Counted from the first letter of the stretch, positions 12,821-26,881 are shown. The stretch: DNA of 64,000 bases from Omphiscola glabra (GCA_964017045.1 OZ024807.1:19575813-19639812); one strand, 5' to 3'. The notes: generated by a model from the letters alone, not told the origin. Made by a program: numbers and translations.

Positions 12821-13637
12821 AAGAAAATTAATTATATTAATCGTCTTATCTCCTCCCGATCAGTGAACTGATATATCGCTGATGTTCAGTTTCAAGTCTG
12901 TAGACTACGTCATTGTGAATGCAGCAGCAGCAGCTCAGCATATCTTCCTTGTCAATACTTAAAACATATGACGTATAGATCTATAACATGTAATACTCTT
13001 GACACACCCCTCCTGGTTGGACTAACCCTACCCACAAAACTGCATATAGATACGTAAAATTAAAATAATATATTTTCTTGGAGAATGTATTTGGAACGCT
13101 CATTATTACTTTTCAATATAAATTAGATAAAAGACAAACATTTGAGTAGATTGATTCTGAGATATTTTGAACTTAGTTACACTACACTTTCCCCATACAT
13201 TTTGCTGGTTCTATAACTTTAAGAAAACTAACAAATTAAATTCATCTAATATCTCTAATTAATTTTAAAAGAACTTTTTAAAAAGAATCGTTAACACCTA
13301 GATATATTTAATTAGAATAGGCAATAATCAGCGAATATTAGCAGCGTGGCGGTGCTTTCTGTGAGCATTTTTACAGTACTTATACTTTGATGAATCAAAT
13401 ACTTTGAAATTTTTAATATTTAATAATAATACATTTTATTTGAAAACCACACTTCATCCCCAAAGACTCCAAGCGCGGCACAAAGTCAACCACATTAAAA
13501 GAGAAATGAAAACAATATATATTTTACCACATTGAAATACAAAGCGCAACAATGCAAAAACTACACGCGAGCATAGCCATTCAAAGTACTACATCACAAT
13601 GCAACCATAAACAACACACGCCAATATAGAACTAGAA

Positions 13638-14153
13638 CAGAGTTACCCAAACTTTTTTTGTTTCGTAGACCACTTGCCATGTTTTTCGGTTTTTGTGTAG
13701 ACCCCCTGCTTACCTGATATTGTTTTTTTTGCAAATTCATTATTTTCAAATGTATTTTTGACAGTCGGTATAGTGCTACTCACTTTGAAAGATTTAAATG
13801 TATATTCATTTATCAGCAAATATACTTAATAAATTAAATGTTAATGTTTCTTTATCGCGTTTCATGAACATTTATGTTTTTAACATTTTTACTTCATAGG
13901 CACTTTTATAATTTATGTAGGAAGATATATGTCTTTAAATTATAATGTATTATTACGTAAGTAAATAGGTACTATCTGTATTGGTGGATTAATTATTCCG
14001 TTCACGGAAATCCAAAATAGAAGTCACGACTTGCTTACATGAGATCCACTATCGTTGACCCCATTTTCATGTCATAGTTTTCGCTGACATGGACCCCCTT
14101 GCAAGTTGTCGTCGACCCCTGGGGGTCGATATAGACCACTTTGGGAATCACTG
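13638..14153. mobile_element. Non-autonomous hAT-like element (516 bp)
   Basis: Terminal inverted repeats read CAGAGTTACCCAAACT on the left and, reverse-complemented on the right, CAGTGATTCCCAAAGTGG. The flanks AACTAGAA (13630-13637) and ATCTAGAA (14154-14161) form an 8-bp target-site duplication with one mismatch. Sub-terminal GTAGACCACTTGCC / GGGGTCGATATAGACCAC extends the inverted symmetry. No ORF. Confidence 0.75.
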
Positions 14154-14199
14154 ATCTAGAAGATAATAGCTAGCTGGAAAAGATAGTAGACATCACCCC

Positions 14200-14480
14200 A
14201 GCAGGTGTTTGCGAAATAGATGAGTTTTCAAATTGGTTTTGAAGAACTCCAGTGTCTTGCTGTTTCTGAGAGCGACAGAAAGTGTGTTCCAAATTGTTTG
14301 GACGGAAAATGCGAAAGTGCGCCTTCCGTAAGTCTCAAGGCGAACACGCGTTATCGAGAGTTTGCCACTATCAAATGAACGGCATTGTCTAGCAGGTACA
14401 TGGCGTCAGGAGCGCTTTGAGATAGGACAGCACCAGGTCAAGCAAGTCAAAAATGTTTAAATCATTTGTAGCAGGCCGCT
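14200..14480. other. GC-normal repeat-like block
   Basis: The base composition differs from the AT-rich surroundings, and the block has a transposon-like look (AGTGTCTTGCTGTTTCTGAG, then CGTAAGTCTCAAGGCG). I cannot name the family and find no ends. Confidence 0.3.
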
Positions 14481-14852
14481 TATCCAATTAAAACGTCACA
14501 CAAATCCATAACAGAGTAATCGACCAATTGAACATACGGATTATTTGCCTTTTAAATGATGTGACCCAAGTATATACTTTTCCTTTTTCTGTAAATACTG
14601 ACGATTCAGAGATATTTTCTGGGAGACGTCCGCATTCAATTTTGAATTTCATGAAAGCGTTAACAAGAAATCAATAAAATTGTGTTAAAAATGTGAACAA
14701 TGCCCAAGTGTATAAATTTAAAATCGATACCATTAATTTATTACCCACTGCAAACAATTTCCACATTGAAAATACATATATATGTACATTGTAGTGAGCC
14801 CAGTCCTAGGTTGGGGTACTACACTATATAAAGCTTCTTATAATAATAAGAA

Positions 14853-14859
<7 letters not shown>

Positions 14860-14897
<38 letters not shown>
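14860..14897. repeat. (TA)n microsatellite
   Basis: A perfect TA tract of about 38 bp, downstream of R2 and antisense to it. Confidence 0.9.
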
Positions 14898-14899
<2 letters not shown>

Positions 14900-14904
14900 A
14901 ATTC

Positions 14905-16129
14905 TTTGGAACCGAGCACCTTTCACTGCTTTCTCAAAAAAAACATCCCTACTGTATAGATCCTTGTCTAATGTACTATAGAATACATATTACGAAACTG
15001 TAACATCAAGATATCTTATTCTCCATATTTCTCCTCAATTTCTCCGCATGCAAGCATTTTAATCTAAATTTATTGTTTTATTATTGCACTTCAATAATAA
15101 TAATTTGTTAATAATAAACACAATAAATACACAATGAAGGTACTGTTAGAAATCGTAATATGATTATATATGTATTTTTTTCATGCAAACTATTAAGCGG
15201 AGTGCATTATGACGTAAAGATAAACACACACACTAAGATTAAAACAACCAATTGTTTTTATAAAACCATAAATACAAAAAGAAGAGAAAAAGATAAAACA
15301 AATTAAAAGCACTTATTGAGTATAGTAAAGTCAGATATTTTTAGGAGTGTTTACAGATAACATGTACACAATTACATACAAATCCGTATGTTAAATATCT
15401 TTACAATACAAAGTAAAGTGTATGTTTTGTTTTTTATTTTGTTTTTTTAAATTTGTATTTGTTTAATTTAAAAAAAAAAATATAAACATTTTATTAATTC
15501 ATCTTTTTTTTAGTTTGAAAGAGTTTGTATTTTCCATGTTTTCCAAATAAATAAGAAAATATACCAGGGATAAGATCAGATGCCTCTATTGTTTCAATTA
15601 AATGGAAATTTATTTTTATTACATTTTGAACATTGTTTTCAGTTTTGAAATACATTATCAGAGTATTTGTTTATGTTAATCTTATTGATGCTGTAACTGT
15701 CTGCAGTGAATATAATTTTGCTGAATACGACCGTGAAAACAATGCAACAAAAATTGTATATAGCTAAGAATAGTTGTTGTAAACATCGCTTAATCATTAG
15801 AATGTAAGATATATTGTTTTCACAAAAAGCATTTGAAACACCCGACGTATCATAAATCCTGACTCAAGAGAAATGTAACATAGCTTGTTTGTATTAATGG
15901 AAGTAAAAATATGAATACTATATAATGAAATAAACCTCACCACAATAATGTATAAAACATAGCTTAACATATTAGCGAGAACATATTTTATTTTTTTTAT
16001 TATAAAGGACCAAAAGAAAATTACTATTATATGGATTCAACCAATGAAAATATATTTCAAATACGTTTTAAATTTAATGTTAAGAAATATATATTTCTAC
16101 TTCAGTGCATTATGTTAAATCATGTATCA
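14905..16129. other. R2 downstream sequence
   Basis: AT-rich and non-coding. A minus-strand AATAAA (plus TTTATT, 15987-15992) lies about 140 nt beyond the R2 stop and could be its polyadenylation signal. Confidence 0.45.
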
Positions 16130-17431
16130 TCAGTCGGTTGGCTTTGTTTCAATAATCATTTCAACAATTTGTTTATGTTTGTTTTCAGATGCTATCATTA
16201 AGGCCGTAAATCCCTTGTTGCTCTTTCTATTCACGTCAGCCCCGTGGTCAATGAGTAGTTTAACCGTATCGATGTGCCCATAAAAAGATGCCACCATTAA
16301 AGATGAAAGGCCCTTATGTTCTCTAGCATTAACATCAGCTTTATTGTCAATTAGTTCTTTGGCTGTTTCGTTGTGTCCACTGGCACACCCCAGCATTAGA
16401 GCTGACCATCCGTCATTTCTTTTGGCATTGACGTCTACTCCCTTTGAAATAAGAAGTTTAACTATTTCTGTGTGTCCATTGCGAGATGCCGTTGTAAGGG
16501 CTGTCTCACCAGAACGATCTATAATTTTGACATCAGCTTGATTTGCCATAAGTAGCTCACAAATATCACGTTTTCCATTATGACATCCAATCATTAAGGC
16601 AGTCCAACCATTAACATCTATTTCATTAACATCAGCCTTGTGCTCAATGAGCTTGTTCATAATCTCGTAGTGCCCATATGATGATGCAATTATCAACGCC
16701 GTCGAGTGCGTTTTATCCCTAATTCCCACATCAGCCCCATGTTGAATTAGCAGATCAACAATATCCGCATGGCCATATCTAGTCGCGATCATTAAAGCTG
16801 TCCTGCCTTTTTTATCTCTTTTGTCTACCTTTACGCCTTCATTAAGTAGTTTTTCAACAAGATTAAATCGTCCTTTCTTAGATGCGACCCAAAGAGATTG
16901 TAATGCTTTTTTATGTGTCTTTCCCTTACCAGAAACATCCGTACACTGAACTTCCATATAATCTTGTATGGGATTTGCTTTCGTTTCACCTAGTTTGTAA
17001 ATATTGACATATGAAGGACAAGAGGCTAATGTACCTTTTTCCATTTCTAACCTACAATGAGACATTCTTACAGTTTTGGAAACACTCTTAAAATCGCGAT
17101 TCTTAATCATTTCATTTACATCTACCTTACATGTTTGCTTTGTTATCATATCAACAATATCTGCGTATCCCTTGTAAGTTGCTATCATTAACGCATTCCA
17201 ACCATTTTTTTCTTCCGTTGTGTCTTCAGCACCATTTTCAACTAAATATGTAACGATGTGTCTATGATTATCAACAGTTGCTAGCATTAATGCAGTCCAA
17301 CCATCGTTATTCTTTTGGTTAACATTTGCTCCCCTGGTTATCAGTTTTGTAACTATTTCAAGGCTGCCATTTGCAGATGCCAACATTAACGCCGTATTTC
17401 CCTCTTTATTTTTTTCGTTAATATTCTGCAT
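16130..17431 (-). CDS. R2 terminal exon: about 12 ankyrin repeats
   Basis: The 1302-nt exon starts after a CTTACAG acceptor, in phase 0. It carries three ankyrin repeats, a linker of about 55 residues, then eight or nine more. The usual TPLH motif is mostly TALM, as in DGWTALMLA and NGWTALMIG, with the normal GH...IV..LI..GADVN spacing. It ends IIETKPTD. The whole array is free of introns although the gene is otherwise cut into exons under 300 nt. Ankyrin arrays bind proteins; the partner is unknown. Confidence 0.92.
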   Translation of the reverse strand: MQNINEKNKEGNTALMLASANGSLEIVTKLITRGANVNQKNNDGWTALMLATVDNHRHIVTYLVENGAEDTTEEKNGWNALMIATYKGYADIVDMITKQTCKVDVNEMIKNRDFKSVSKTVRMSHCRLEMEKGTLASCPSYVNIYKLGETKANPIQDYMEVQCTDVSGKGKTHKKALQSLWVASKKGRFNLVEKLLNEGVKVDKRDKKGRTALMIATRYGHADIVDLLIQHGADVGIRDKTHSTALIIASSYGHYEIMNKLIEHKADVNEIDVNGWTALMIGCHNGKRDICELLMANQADVKIIDRSGETALTTASRNGHTEIVKLLISKGVDVNAKRNDGWSALMLGCASGHNETAKELIDNKADVNAREHKGLSSLMVASFYGHIDTVKLLIDHGADVNRKSNKGFTALMIASENKHKQIVEMIIETKPTD

Positions 17432-19315
17432 CTGTAAGATTTATAAAATAATACTTTTTTTTTTTACAAAGAAACAACAAAACTATCGGAGAAACCCTAT
17501 TTCATAAATATATTTATTGTAATGGCTTCTCTTTAAAATTGTATTATGTCTTGATTGTCTGTGTAAATTTATATTTATATTACTTATATTAAACTGCATT
17601 ATATTTATTGTATGTGGTGTATCCTAGAAAAGCAAAAAAAAAAAACAAAAGCAAAAAACAAAAACAAAAAAAACACAGTTTTTTTTTTTAAAAATCATTT
17701 TTGGAATCGATTTTATAATAATGTTTGTTTTATTATTAATGTATCTAAAAATATTAAAATAATATTTTCAACTGTCTGTTTTTATAGAGGAATCATAATA
17801 TTAAGCAATTAAGAACACTTACTTGTTCAAATGCTTTCTCATTGCTTACATTATTTAAAAAAGTCTCTTTCATGGTCAAGTCCATTGGTTCATCAGTATT
17901 CTAATATATTTAAAATAATATTTTAAAAAGAGAATATTATTAAAATAATGAAGTATATTAATATCACAATTTATTTTTGTATACTTGATTATTTAAAAAA
18001 AAATATTTTAAAAAGTACATTTCAGATCATAAAGTCTGCTTTATGTCCATTAAATCTCGCTAAAGATATGTAACACACTCACAATCACTCTCTCTCTTTC
18101 TCTCTCTTTCTCTCTCTTCCACATACACACACATTCACAAATGTAAAACACATAACACACACACACTTAGAAATTGGCACTACATGCTTAGATGTTTAGT
18201 GATTATGTGTGTGGTTCTGTCTATTGTGTGAGATAATTGTGACGTATTTGGGTTTGGGGGAAATCACGCGTTCGTGTTATTGTTGATAATGGATTGATGG
18301 CCGTTGTACGACATTGCCTGTTTAACTTTAGTGTTGCTTAGTGTATGGCTGGAATGACTTGATTATTGGTCGTAAGTTATATATCAGCGATAGTTAAGTA
18401 ATTGTTGGAGAATAAACGTATATCGTGCAAAAACGGTTAATGTTTGATGTGTTAGCATTAGTTGCTATCAGTTACACTGGCCATAGCTCAACAAAGTAGA
18501 CATCTATCATCATGGGTAGATGAGCACAAAGACACTAAGATCCTACATTTCATCAGCGTTAAGAATGATTCAATATGTATTAAAACTCTCTGAGTAAAAA
18601 TAGCTGGGGTGGAGGAAGATTGTACAAAACAACGTACATTTCGACTTAGTAGCTTTAACATAACATGAAATATAACATAAAGAAAAACGTATCTGTGATT
18701 AGTGATCGTGAACAATACATTGTGGTGTATCATTATTTCGGGGGTGGGGTAACACATTTAAAAAAATATGAAAACATTAATTAAAAATAAAACCAACTTA
18801 CTCTTCGTTTTGTAACAAATCTGAAACACAAACAATATGTAAGTGAAATTATTTTACTGACAATTTGGACCTTTGCTATGAAATAAATGTTGAACTTTTC
18901 ATATTTTGTCAATGGAACATTTGACCGAAAAGAAAATATTCATTAATATTTTTTATCTTGTGGCATGAATAATTAATATGGTGTGTCTTTTAACATAATT
19001 AAATTGAGTACGTTTGAAGAAGCTAATGACATGAATTAATGTCAACTTTAACAGTTTATTAGTAATATTAAAACGTCAAAGTCACGCTTTCGGCAGGCAT
19101 CTAAATAAATATGCAATCAAATTATATCCTGTCCATTGACAACATGGCTTGATTATCTGCAAAATGAAGATAAATATACGTATTGCGTTTATTAAATATC
19201 AAGGTTAACGTACGTTCGAAATCCATTTTTCATCTTTTTTTTTGTCACCATTATTTAAAATATTCAATAATTACCTTCCTTAATGGCATGAGTGGCACAT
19301 TGTAATTTTTTGAAA

Positions 19316-19374
<59 letters not shown>

Positions 19375-22300
19375 GTGTGTGTGTGGATATGAAGAACTGA
19401 TGCCATCAAAAATGTAAGTAAATAAAATATAATTACCTGTAAATCAAGAATGCTATCGTTACCAACACAAGTATACAAGCAAGAGGTACAGTAACACCTA
19501 TAACTACACCGTTGTCATTATTGTCATTAGTTGTATGTTGTATTAACCCTATATGATAAAAATAACAAAAAGAATCAAACTAAACATGTATTATTCCCAT
19601 TAGGATCATGGAACACCAAGTGAAATATGCAGATTAACCAGATATTAAAGTATGTTTAATTATATTCTATACTGAACATGAGAAAATGAGGTACCATAAT
19701 GCACATTGTGTCATTTAAAAATTGTTTTTAAAAATTAAAACAAAAACAAGAATTCCATTCATATGTATTTTGCTATCAACCCTACCATACGATTCTTTTG
19801 GAAAACTTCTCATTAGGCTACAGCATTCCCATATACATAGCCTTGAGCACATGTACACGTTTAATACCACTTTTCTTAAAGACATTAAATACTGAAATTC
19901 TTTTAAAACATATGAGTCTCTTATGTTCACCTTAGCTTACCAAACTTAAATTTTAAAATAAACTATTTAATCGTAACCAACTTACCAACAGAGCAACTGA
20001 TAGTATTAAATTTACCATCTAAACTACAGGCGGAATATTTGACCATCACTGTTATATCGTTGTCTTCATCATAATTTCCTTTGAAGAATGCTTGGTTTTC
20101 CCTTTCTTTAATTACAGTGACGTCATTGATCTGCATCTCTACGATACACGGTTTAGCAGCACTGACACAGTCAAATTCTAATGTTAACATGCTGACTTCA
20201 ATAGTTGTATTGCAAGAGTCCGTTGACATGTTCCTTCCATTTATTTTTAGGTGCCCAGTGGAGTTTAATGGATCTTTGTAAAGAAAGACTATACTTTATT
20301 ATAGGTTTGATAGAGGTCATAGTGACATTCAAAGACTAGAGAATCTGCTCTTGAAAAAAATAAAAAAAACGAGCATGAGTTATATTTAGTGTTTGATTTT
20401 TTTACTTACAATATATTTGCATACATTTGAAACAGCCCACACACAATTATTACATTTTTAGACTACAAAAAGGAGGATCTTACAATTACAAACAAATTGA
20501 GCAAAAGGATTTAAATAATTTCTTAATATTAATGTTTTGCTCTTAATCATGATTATATTTTATATAATATAAGTTTTGCTTGATAGATGTATAGTGACCA
20601 AAACAAATCATACCAAATATTGAAGATTGTAAATGAAGTAATAATTGTTTGTAAACGTTTAGTTTATTTAAATTTAATTTACATTTTAAGACATCCGTCA
20701 ACTTACAAAAACGTATTATATTACTAATATATATTATTATAATTGAAGATATTGACCATAAAAAATTAATTCTCAGCTATTTATATAACGTACTCGATAT
20801 AAAGTAAAAGTTATTCTTTATTTAGTAAAATATACTTCCAATCAGCAACAGTGATCAACATAACCATTGACCTCTGAAGTAGCTCGTCAGTCGGTTAATT
20901 AATAACTTGTTATGTATTTGGATGCATTGCCTTATGATTACAGCGTCTTGAACAAAAACATATACGATTTTATCACATTTTTTAAAAATATAAATTAATG
21001 TATGCATATTTTTAATATTTTGATTTTTGTAACTTTTAATTCAGACTTGTAAACCGACATTCTCTTTGAAATGCATAGGGTGGGTAAAGTTAACATTTTT
21101 TTAACGAAAAATAGTCGACTATTAAACTTACCGAAAATTTGAGGAAACACAAAGATATCGCTGTAGAAGTTATTTTGGTTTACATTGACTGTATATGCCC
21201 TGAATTTAGATTGATTATATCTCGAAAGTTCGTTCGCATTTATTGTAATTCTAAAGGTATTGCTATCTATTTCAGTGCAGTAGAAGTCTACATCTTTGTT
21301 GAATCCATTACAATCGGTCATTACGTGTAGAGTGATTAACTGGAGAAGAAACACGTATTTTAATGTTTAATATTAAATTTAAGTATTTATATACATTTTT
21401 TTTTATTTTAACTTTAAAAAATTGCTTACTCATTGTCTACAAATGAGACTAAGGTCTATTGATTTATTTTATATAGATTTATTGTATTATTTATTTTTAT
21501 TTTTGCATAGCAAAATGAGAAGTTCTGGGTTTTTGTATACAGAGTAAATTATTTTTTATTTCTTGTTAACCCTATATAATCACAAATGGGTGATACAGCT
21601 TTGCCCCTTGGAATGGCGTACTCTTTACTGCACTCCATTACGGATTAGTCTTTTTAAGTTTAATTAACATAAAATTGATTGCTTAAGCAGTTTTAAATGT
21701 TATTTCATTTGTTTTATAACCTGTATGTTGACGAAGTTTTATGTCATCACAGGACGTGGCATTCATTCTTACCTACCCCCATATCTTTTTTTTTTTTTGG
21801 ATAGTAATGTCATAGATATAAAATGTGTAACGCTTTCTTTTACCAGACCTCTATTGATTCGGAAACAGCTGTTTACGTTCTAATGTATTATAAAGTATGC
21901 TAACGGGTTTTACAAACAAAAGAATATAATTTCTGGAGAGTTCTAGCTCCCTCTATGTAATTAAAAGGAACGTTTTTCCCTGACGGTTGAGATTTTGTCT
22001 AGATTCCCTGGCAAAATATTAATAATTGTATATATCGAGAATTATACTTTTTCGTTCCTCTTTTCTATTTCTTCTATATTTTGAATGTCCACCATCCATG
22101 AATTGATATGTTTGGCTCCTTATAAGTTAATCTAGTTTTTTCCCTGTTTATTGATTTTGTATTTTTTTTAATTTACTTTAATATTTTAACGAAGCTGAAT
22201 ATTGTTAAATATCACTATTTATCGTATATTTCTTCTTGTAAAGCTTTTTACAGTCCTTGTGACGTCCTCACGTAACTAGCACAATTTAAAAATAGACTAA

Positions 22301-22873
22301 CATTGTAAAGCCATGTAATGGTACCTAACAACTTGAAATGTATTCGTGTTAATTCATGAATAATTGTATGTTTAACAATAAGAAAGTTTATTATTATTTA
22401 TTGACATTTTTCTGTATTGAGAGTCAATATTGTTTTGTATTATAATTAAAAAGTTCAACTTACCGGGTTAAATACTTGGCTATCTGCTTCCTGTATTTCA
22501 AGTATGAGAGATGAAGTATCTGGCATGGCTTCTTTAAAACTGATCTCATAATTAAAGACACACGTATCAGATGTTGTTAGGTATCCACTCTTGCATTTTG
22601 TTGAACATTTTGTTTGTCCCTTTACGAATTTCGTTATTTCCTGTCCAACTAAGAAATATGTTTAGAAATACACATAAAAAAAAAAAAAAACTAGTTTTAA
22701 TTAATGCCTTTTTTTTAACCAATGTTTTAATGCTTACCAAATGGTTATAAAATAGTACAAAGAACGTCCTAAAACGTATACCTTTTAAAAAGCACTTGAA
22801 ATTCAAAGGTGGCTTACATACCAAGTACTGTTGATAGGAGGAAAATGATTCCAATTCGATGTGAAATTTCCAT
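16130..22873 (-). CDS. R2: single-pass receptor with five-Cys ectodomain and cytoplasmic ankyrin array
   Basis: A complete gene of eight coding exons: 22873-22822 (signal peptide, MEISHRIGIIFLLSTVLG), 22648-22464, 21339-21132, 20273-19986, 19548-19437 (TM), 18820-18802, 17900-17823 and 17431-16130. Every junction has GT-AG sites and phases match (1,0,1,1,2,0,0), giving about 747 aa. Exons 2+3 form one cysteine-containing extracellular domain and exon 4 the five-Cys module. The TM helix (VVIGVTVPLACILVLVTIAFLIY) is followed by RFVTKRR from a 19-nt microexon, so the ankyrin part should be cytoplasmic. R3 is its tandem upstream paralog. No catalytic domain is seen. A receptor signalling through ankyrin-mediated scaffolding is an inference. 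Confidence 0.8.
18085..18165. repeat. CT-rich then CA-rich microsatellite in R2 intron
   Basis: An imperfect (CT)n tract with TTT interruptions passes into CACACA blocks. It lies in the R2 intron between 18802 and 17900. Confidence 0.8.
19321..19370. repeat. (AT)n microsatellite beside the R2 TM exon
   Basis: A TA tract of about 50 bp followed by GTGTGTGTGTG, lying about 65 bp past the TM exon donor. Confidence 0.9.
19986..20273 (-). CDS. R2 five-cysteine extracellular module exon
   Basis: A 288-nt exon with phase-1 borders on both sides. The core shows HLKINGRNMS, LTLEFDCVSAAKPC, MVKYSAC and FNTISC. By hand alignment over half of its residues match the R3 copy, and it is more distant from R1 and R5. 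Cysteines are DSC, FDC, KPC, SAC and ISC. Confidence 0.85.
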
Positions 22874-24100
22874 GATGGTGAAATGTCACTTAACAGTGTT
22901 GCACAGCTTGTTTGAACACGTGCCAATTGTATTGATCTCGTAGATTTAAAAAAAAAATAACCTATAGATTAAAATAAATATATTTTAAAAAACATACATT
23001 GATAAAGCACGCTTTCTTTCCTAGAAATATAATCTATGATTGTTAACATATTTTACGTGCTATTCTATTCTAAGCCAGGTGTGTGACAGTAATAATATGG
23101 ATAAGTAATGAGGAGTTTGTGTCCTTAAATGCATGATGTGGATATGCTATTAAATGAAAAAAAGAAGTTGGTGTATTTGCTTTTAAGGAAATATTTATTC
23201 AGGTGATTTTTCCTATTTTTTCTTTAATATGCAACGTAACAAGTAAATAAAGTGTTCTAATATAATAACATGGTTTAATGTATAATATCATTTAATTGTC
23301 AACAGTAATAAATACAATGTTTTAAAACGTATCCCCCCCCCTAATCATCAAAGTCTATCTAAATTAAACGTTTTGTTAAAAAAAGCAAGCATCTCACAAT
23401 TAAGTTTTATTTGAAGGAGATAGCAATCCAAATAATAAAGGGAATATTACACTTTTAAAAGAAGTTAAACAACTTAAAATATCGGAAAAATCCATATTGA
23501 AATCTAAAAATCGAGTATCAAGAAAAAACATGTTTTGTAGCCGTCGTGGTTACGTTTACGTTACACATAGTGTCCTTGGGCAAGGTGATTTAAATTCGAT
23601 TTGAAATGTATACATCTATTATCCTGAATCGTTTTTTTTTACATAGTTTAGCGTTACTTAATTTAAAATAATAAACTATGTGTACGTGTGTAGATACACA
23701 TTCGAGTTGAAAGACGGCATAGATGAGGTATCACATATCCCTTTTCCCGACATTAAAAACCCTAAATGAACAATAATTATTTTTTTTAAAAAAATGTGTT
23801 TCTATAGACCAATAAGAAAATGAACTTTTTAGCAACGTTTAATAAAATTACATTACATAAATAGCAATAATAGTTGAACAAAACAAAGTATGAAAATGAA
23901 TAACCAAAAGCCATATTAGAAGTTTCCACTTCATGTATTCTAACAGATTGTAAGAGGAAATATATACTTTTCTGTGATAAAATATATAGAACAAAAAATA
24001 TTCTAAATCGGACAAAAGTCAAAACAAAAAGAGCTATTAAGATATGCATCGGTACAAACAAAAACGTAGACTTAGACCTACGCCTTGTCCCTTATAAGTA
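22874..24100. other. R2-R3 intergenic sequence, left part
   Basis: This would include the R2 promoter. I see no reliable TATA box or known control site, only AT-rich tracts and a run of C at 23333-23341. Confidence 0.4.
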
Positions 24101-24420
24101 CGCTCTGTTGGGAAAGTCCGAAATCAAACACCAACATTGGATATGGCATAAAGAGAACAGCAATCTTTAACAAGCCTCACTTTACAAATCACTCAGGCAG
24201 ACAACCAGTGACGCATAACGTATAGACGACCTGAAGTTTAAAGAGAACTACTTATGTGAACATTTTCCTTCTGGAAGAAATCTTCACTCTTAGTGAGTAC
24301 AAACGAAGCACTGAAGAAATTGATGTCTCGGAAAGCAACAGGTCCAGACAACAACCCTAATGTGCCCCTTCTTCAGACATCCAAATGAGACAAGAACACA
24401 CCATTCCTTTCACTCCCTGC
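24100..24420 (+). mobile_element. LINE reverse-transcriptase N-terminal fragment
   Basis: The plus strand around 24300-24370 reads ALKKLMSRKATGPDNNPN. The KA-x-GPD-x-(I)P motif is characteristic of the start of the RT domain in non-LTR retrotransposons. The flanks frameshift, so it is a remnant. Confidence 0.55.
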
Positions 24421-25069
24421 ACTTAAAGACTTACATCACTTACAGAAAACATACACACAACGTACACTTGCTTAAGTATGTAAATTCTTTTCTAAATAGC
24501 ACATTCTTAAACGGCTTATTGATATGAAAGATTATTATAATATGTGTGTGTATTGGTCATGCAAAACCAACTACATGGGCTATGCATTTTAATATAAATA
24601 CACAATGTAAAATATGCGACAAAATATATTTAGCAAGGGGTATTTTCTATATTTTAAAGAGCTAAATGTTTAGCTTTAAAGATTTCTACAATCTACGCAC
24701 TTTCTTAGAGCAGATAGTTTTTGCTTTTCAAGAAAAATAGCACTGCCTTAAAAAGTGATTTTTTAAAAAAAATGATTTATTCGGATACATTAACCCTCAA
24801 TCCGTCAATGCCAGATTACAAACAAATAAAATAAAGTAGAAACAGAACCAAAAAAAAATCAAATGACGCTTTATACGAAAATTAAATATTTTTAATATAT
24901 ATTTATATTTAAAGTGTCATCACCAATATCATGTCATTAATATTTTCCATTGATGAGAATATTAAAGGCGTTTTTTGTAAACCAATTACATGTAAATTTC
25001 GTGTTTGCTGTTGCGTATGTTAAGTTGTAGTTGACGATAATGATGCATGGTGATTGAATACTTTTATAG

Positions 25070-25950
25070 CTATTTTAACATGCTCGCAGCGCTCCGATGT
25101 CCTAAAATCTTTTTTTGTTTAAAAATCGCCTTTAAACGTTCCTTAAATGACTTTTTATCATGTGCAAATTTCCATGAAAGCTTGAGGCAAACTGTTCCAT
25201 ATAGCTTCAAAAGTGCGCACTCCGAATGACTTCTTTTTGTGTCCATTCACACTGGAAACTCTCAGTAAGGACTTTTTTGAAGAGCGCAGATTCTGTTTGG
25301 ATACATTTTTAGAAATTAGTTTTTGAAAATAGTCATTTCTTCTATTCAACCATACGGCAGGGACATAATGTTTTTGTCATGGCACTCACTCACAGGAGGC
25401 CAGTGGAGATCTTTAAGAACCATGTTAATATTTTCAGATACCTTTATAAACGATACAATGCGTGCTTGGGTATTTTTACATTCTGGAGTCTCTGAGTTTT
25501 TAGGTAAACTCCATAAACAAATGTTATAGTAATCTAATTTTTATTGGATTAGAGCAGTGGTTCTCAACCTTCCTGATGCCGCGACCATTTAATACCATTC
25601 CTTATGTTGTGATGACCCCAAACGCCAAAATTATTTTCGTTGCTACTTCAAAACTGTAGAGTTTATGTGCTTACCGAGGGTCTTAGGCGATCACTGGGAA
25701 CGGGACATTCGACCCCCAAGCGTTCGCGACCCACAGTTTGAGAACCGCCGGATTAGAGTGACTGCTACGGCATTGTCTGCTCTTTTATTAAATTGAGGAT
25801 GCAGCAGACCCAGAGGACGTAGATGACAAAAATACACGCTGACCACACAACTGAAAGGTAGGATCAGAGTAAGTTTGCTGTCAATGTAGAAGCCAAATGT
25901 CTCTAAAAGTGCTGGACAAACGAATCTCAGAGGCACCAACTTTTATTAAT
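25070..25950 (-). mobile_element. CR1/L2-like LINE 3' remnant interrupted by a hAT element
   Basis: On the minus strand from 25950 down: VYFCHLRPLGLLHPQFNK, then (after the 196-bp insertion) KLDYYNICLW, VLKDLHWPPV, LRSSKKSLLRVSSVN, FEAIWNSLPQ and KKSFKERLKAIF. This follows the usual order of the RT-distal part (RLDYCNSLLYG, LKxLHWLPV, LWNSLP, FKxxLKTxLF) with stops and frameshifts. Confidence 0.7.
25555..25750. mobile_element. 196-bp non-autonomous hAT-like element, nested in a LINE
   Basis: The ends are CAGTGGTTCTCAACC and GTTTGAGAACCGCCG, an imperfect inverted repeat. Both flanks carry the identical 8-bp GATTAGAG (25547-25554 and 25751-25758). It splits the CR1/L2-like coding remnant, so it inserted later. 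Confidence 0.85.
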
Positions 25951-26480
25951 GCGTTAGCAGCCTTCAGAATATCTTACTATCTTGTTCACTGACAAAATAA
26001 AGCATTTACCAAAATTTCTACAACTAGTTATAATTTCCCGCGGTAAGTTTTTTGGATAAAATAAAACAGTTAAACTGTAACGCATAAAATAAATACTTTT
26101 AACGATGTTTCATAATTTTATTCAATTTCGTAACATTTTGTTTTTCTTATTCTATATTAGTCAAATGTTTATTATACCCTATATGTCATTTTCTAAATGC
26201 TTCAATTACATTTTATAAATGTTTTTATATAAGATTCAGATAAATGCACAAATAAAAACAATAAATTCAGTGACAATAGAGACTGTGATAATAAGAGTGT
26301 GGAGATGTGACATATTGAGAGAGTCGGGAAATTAAGAATGTAAATGAAAAACAGGAGAGGAAAGGACATTGCGAGATCATGACATGCGTAATTTATACAT
26401 AAAGACATCAACTTAGAGGGACTGGCACACAAGAGAGTGAGTGAGAGTAAGAAAGAGAGATCAACATTAAATATACAAAT

Positions 26481-26881
<401 letters not shown>

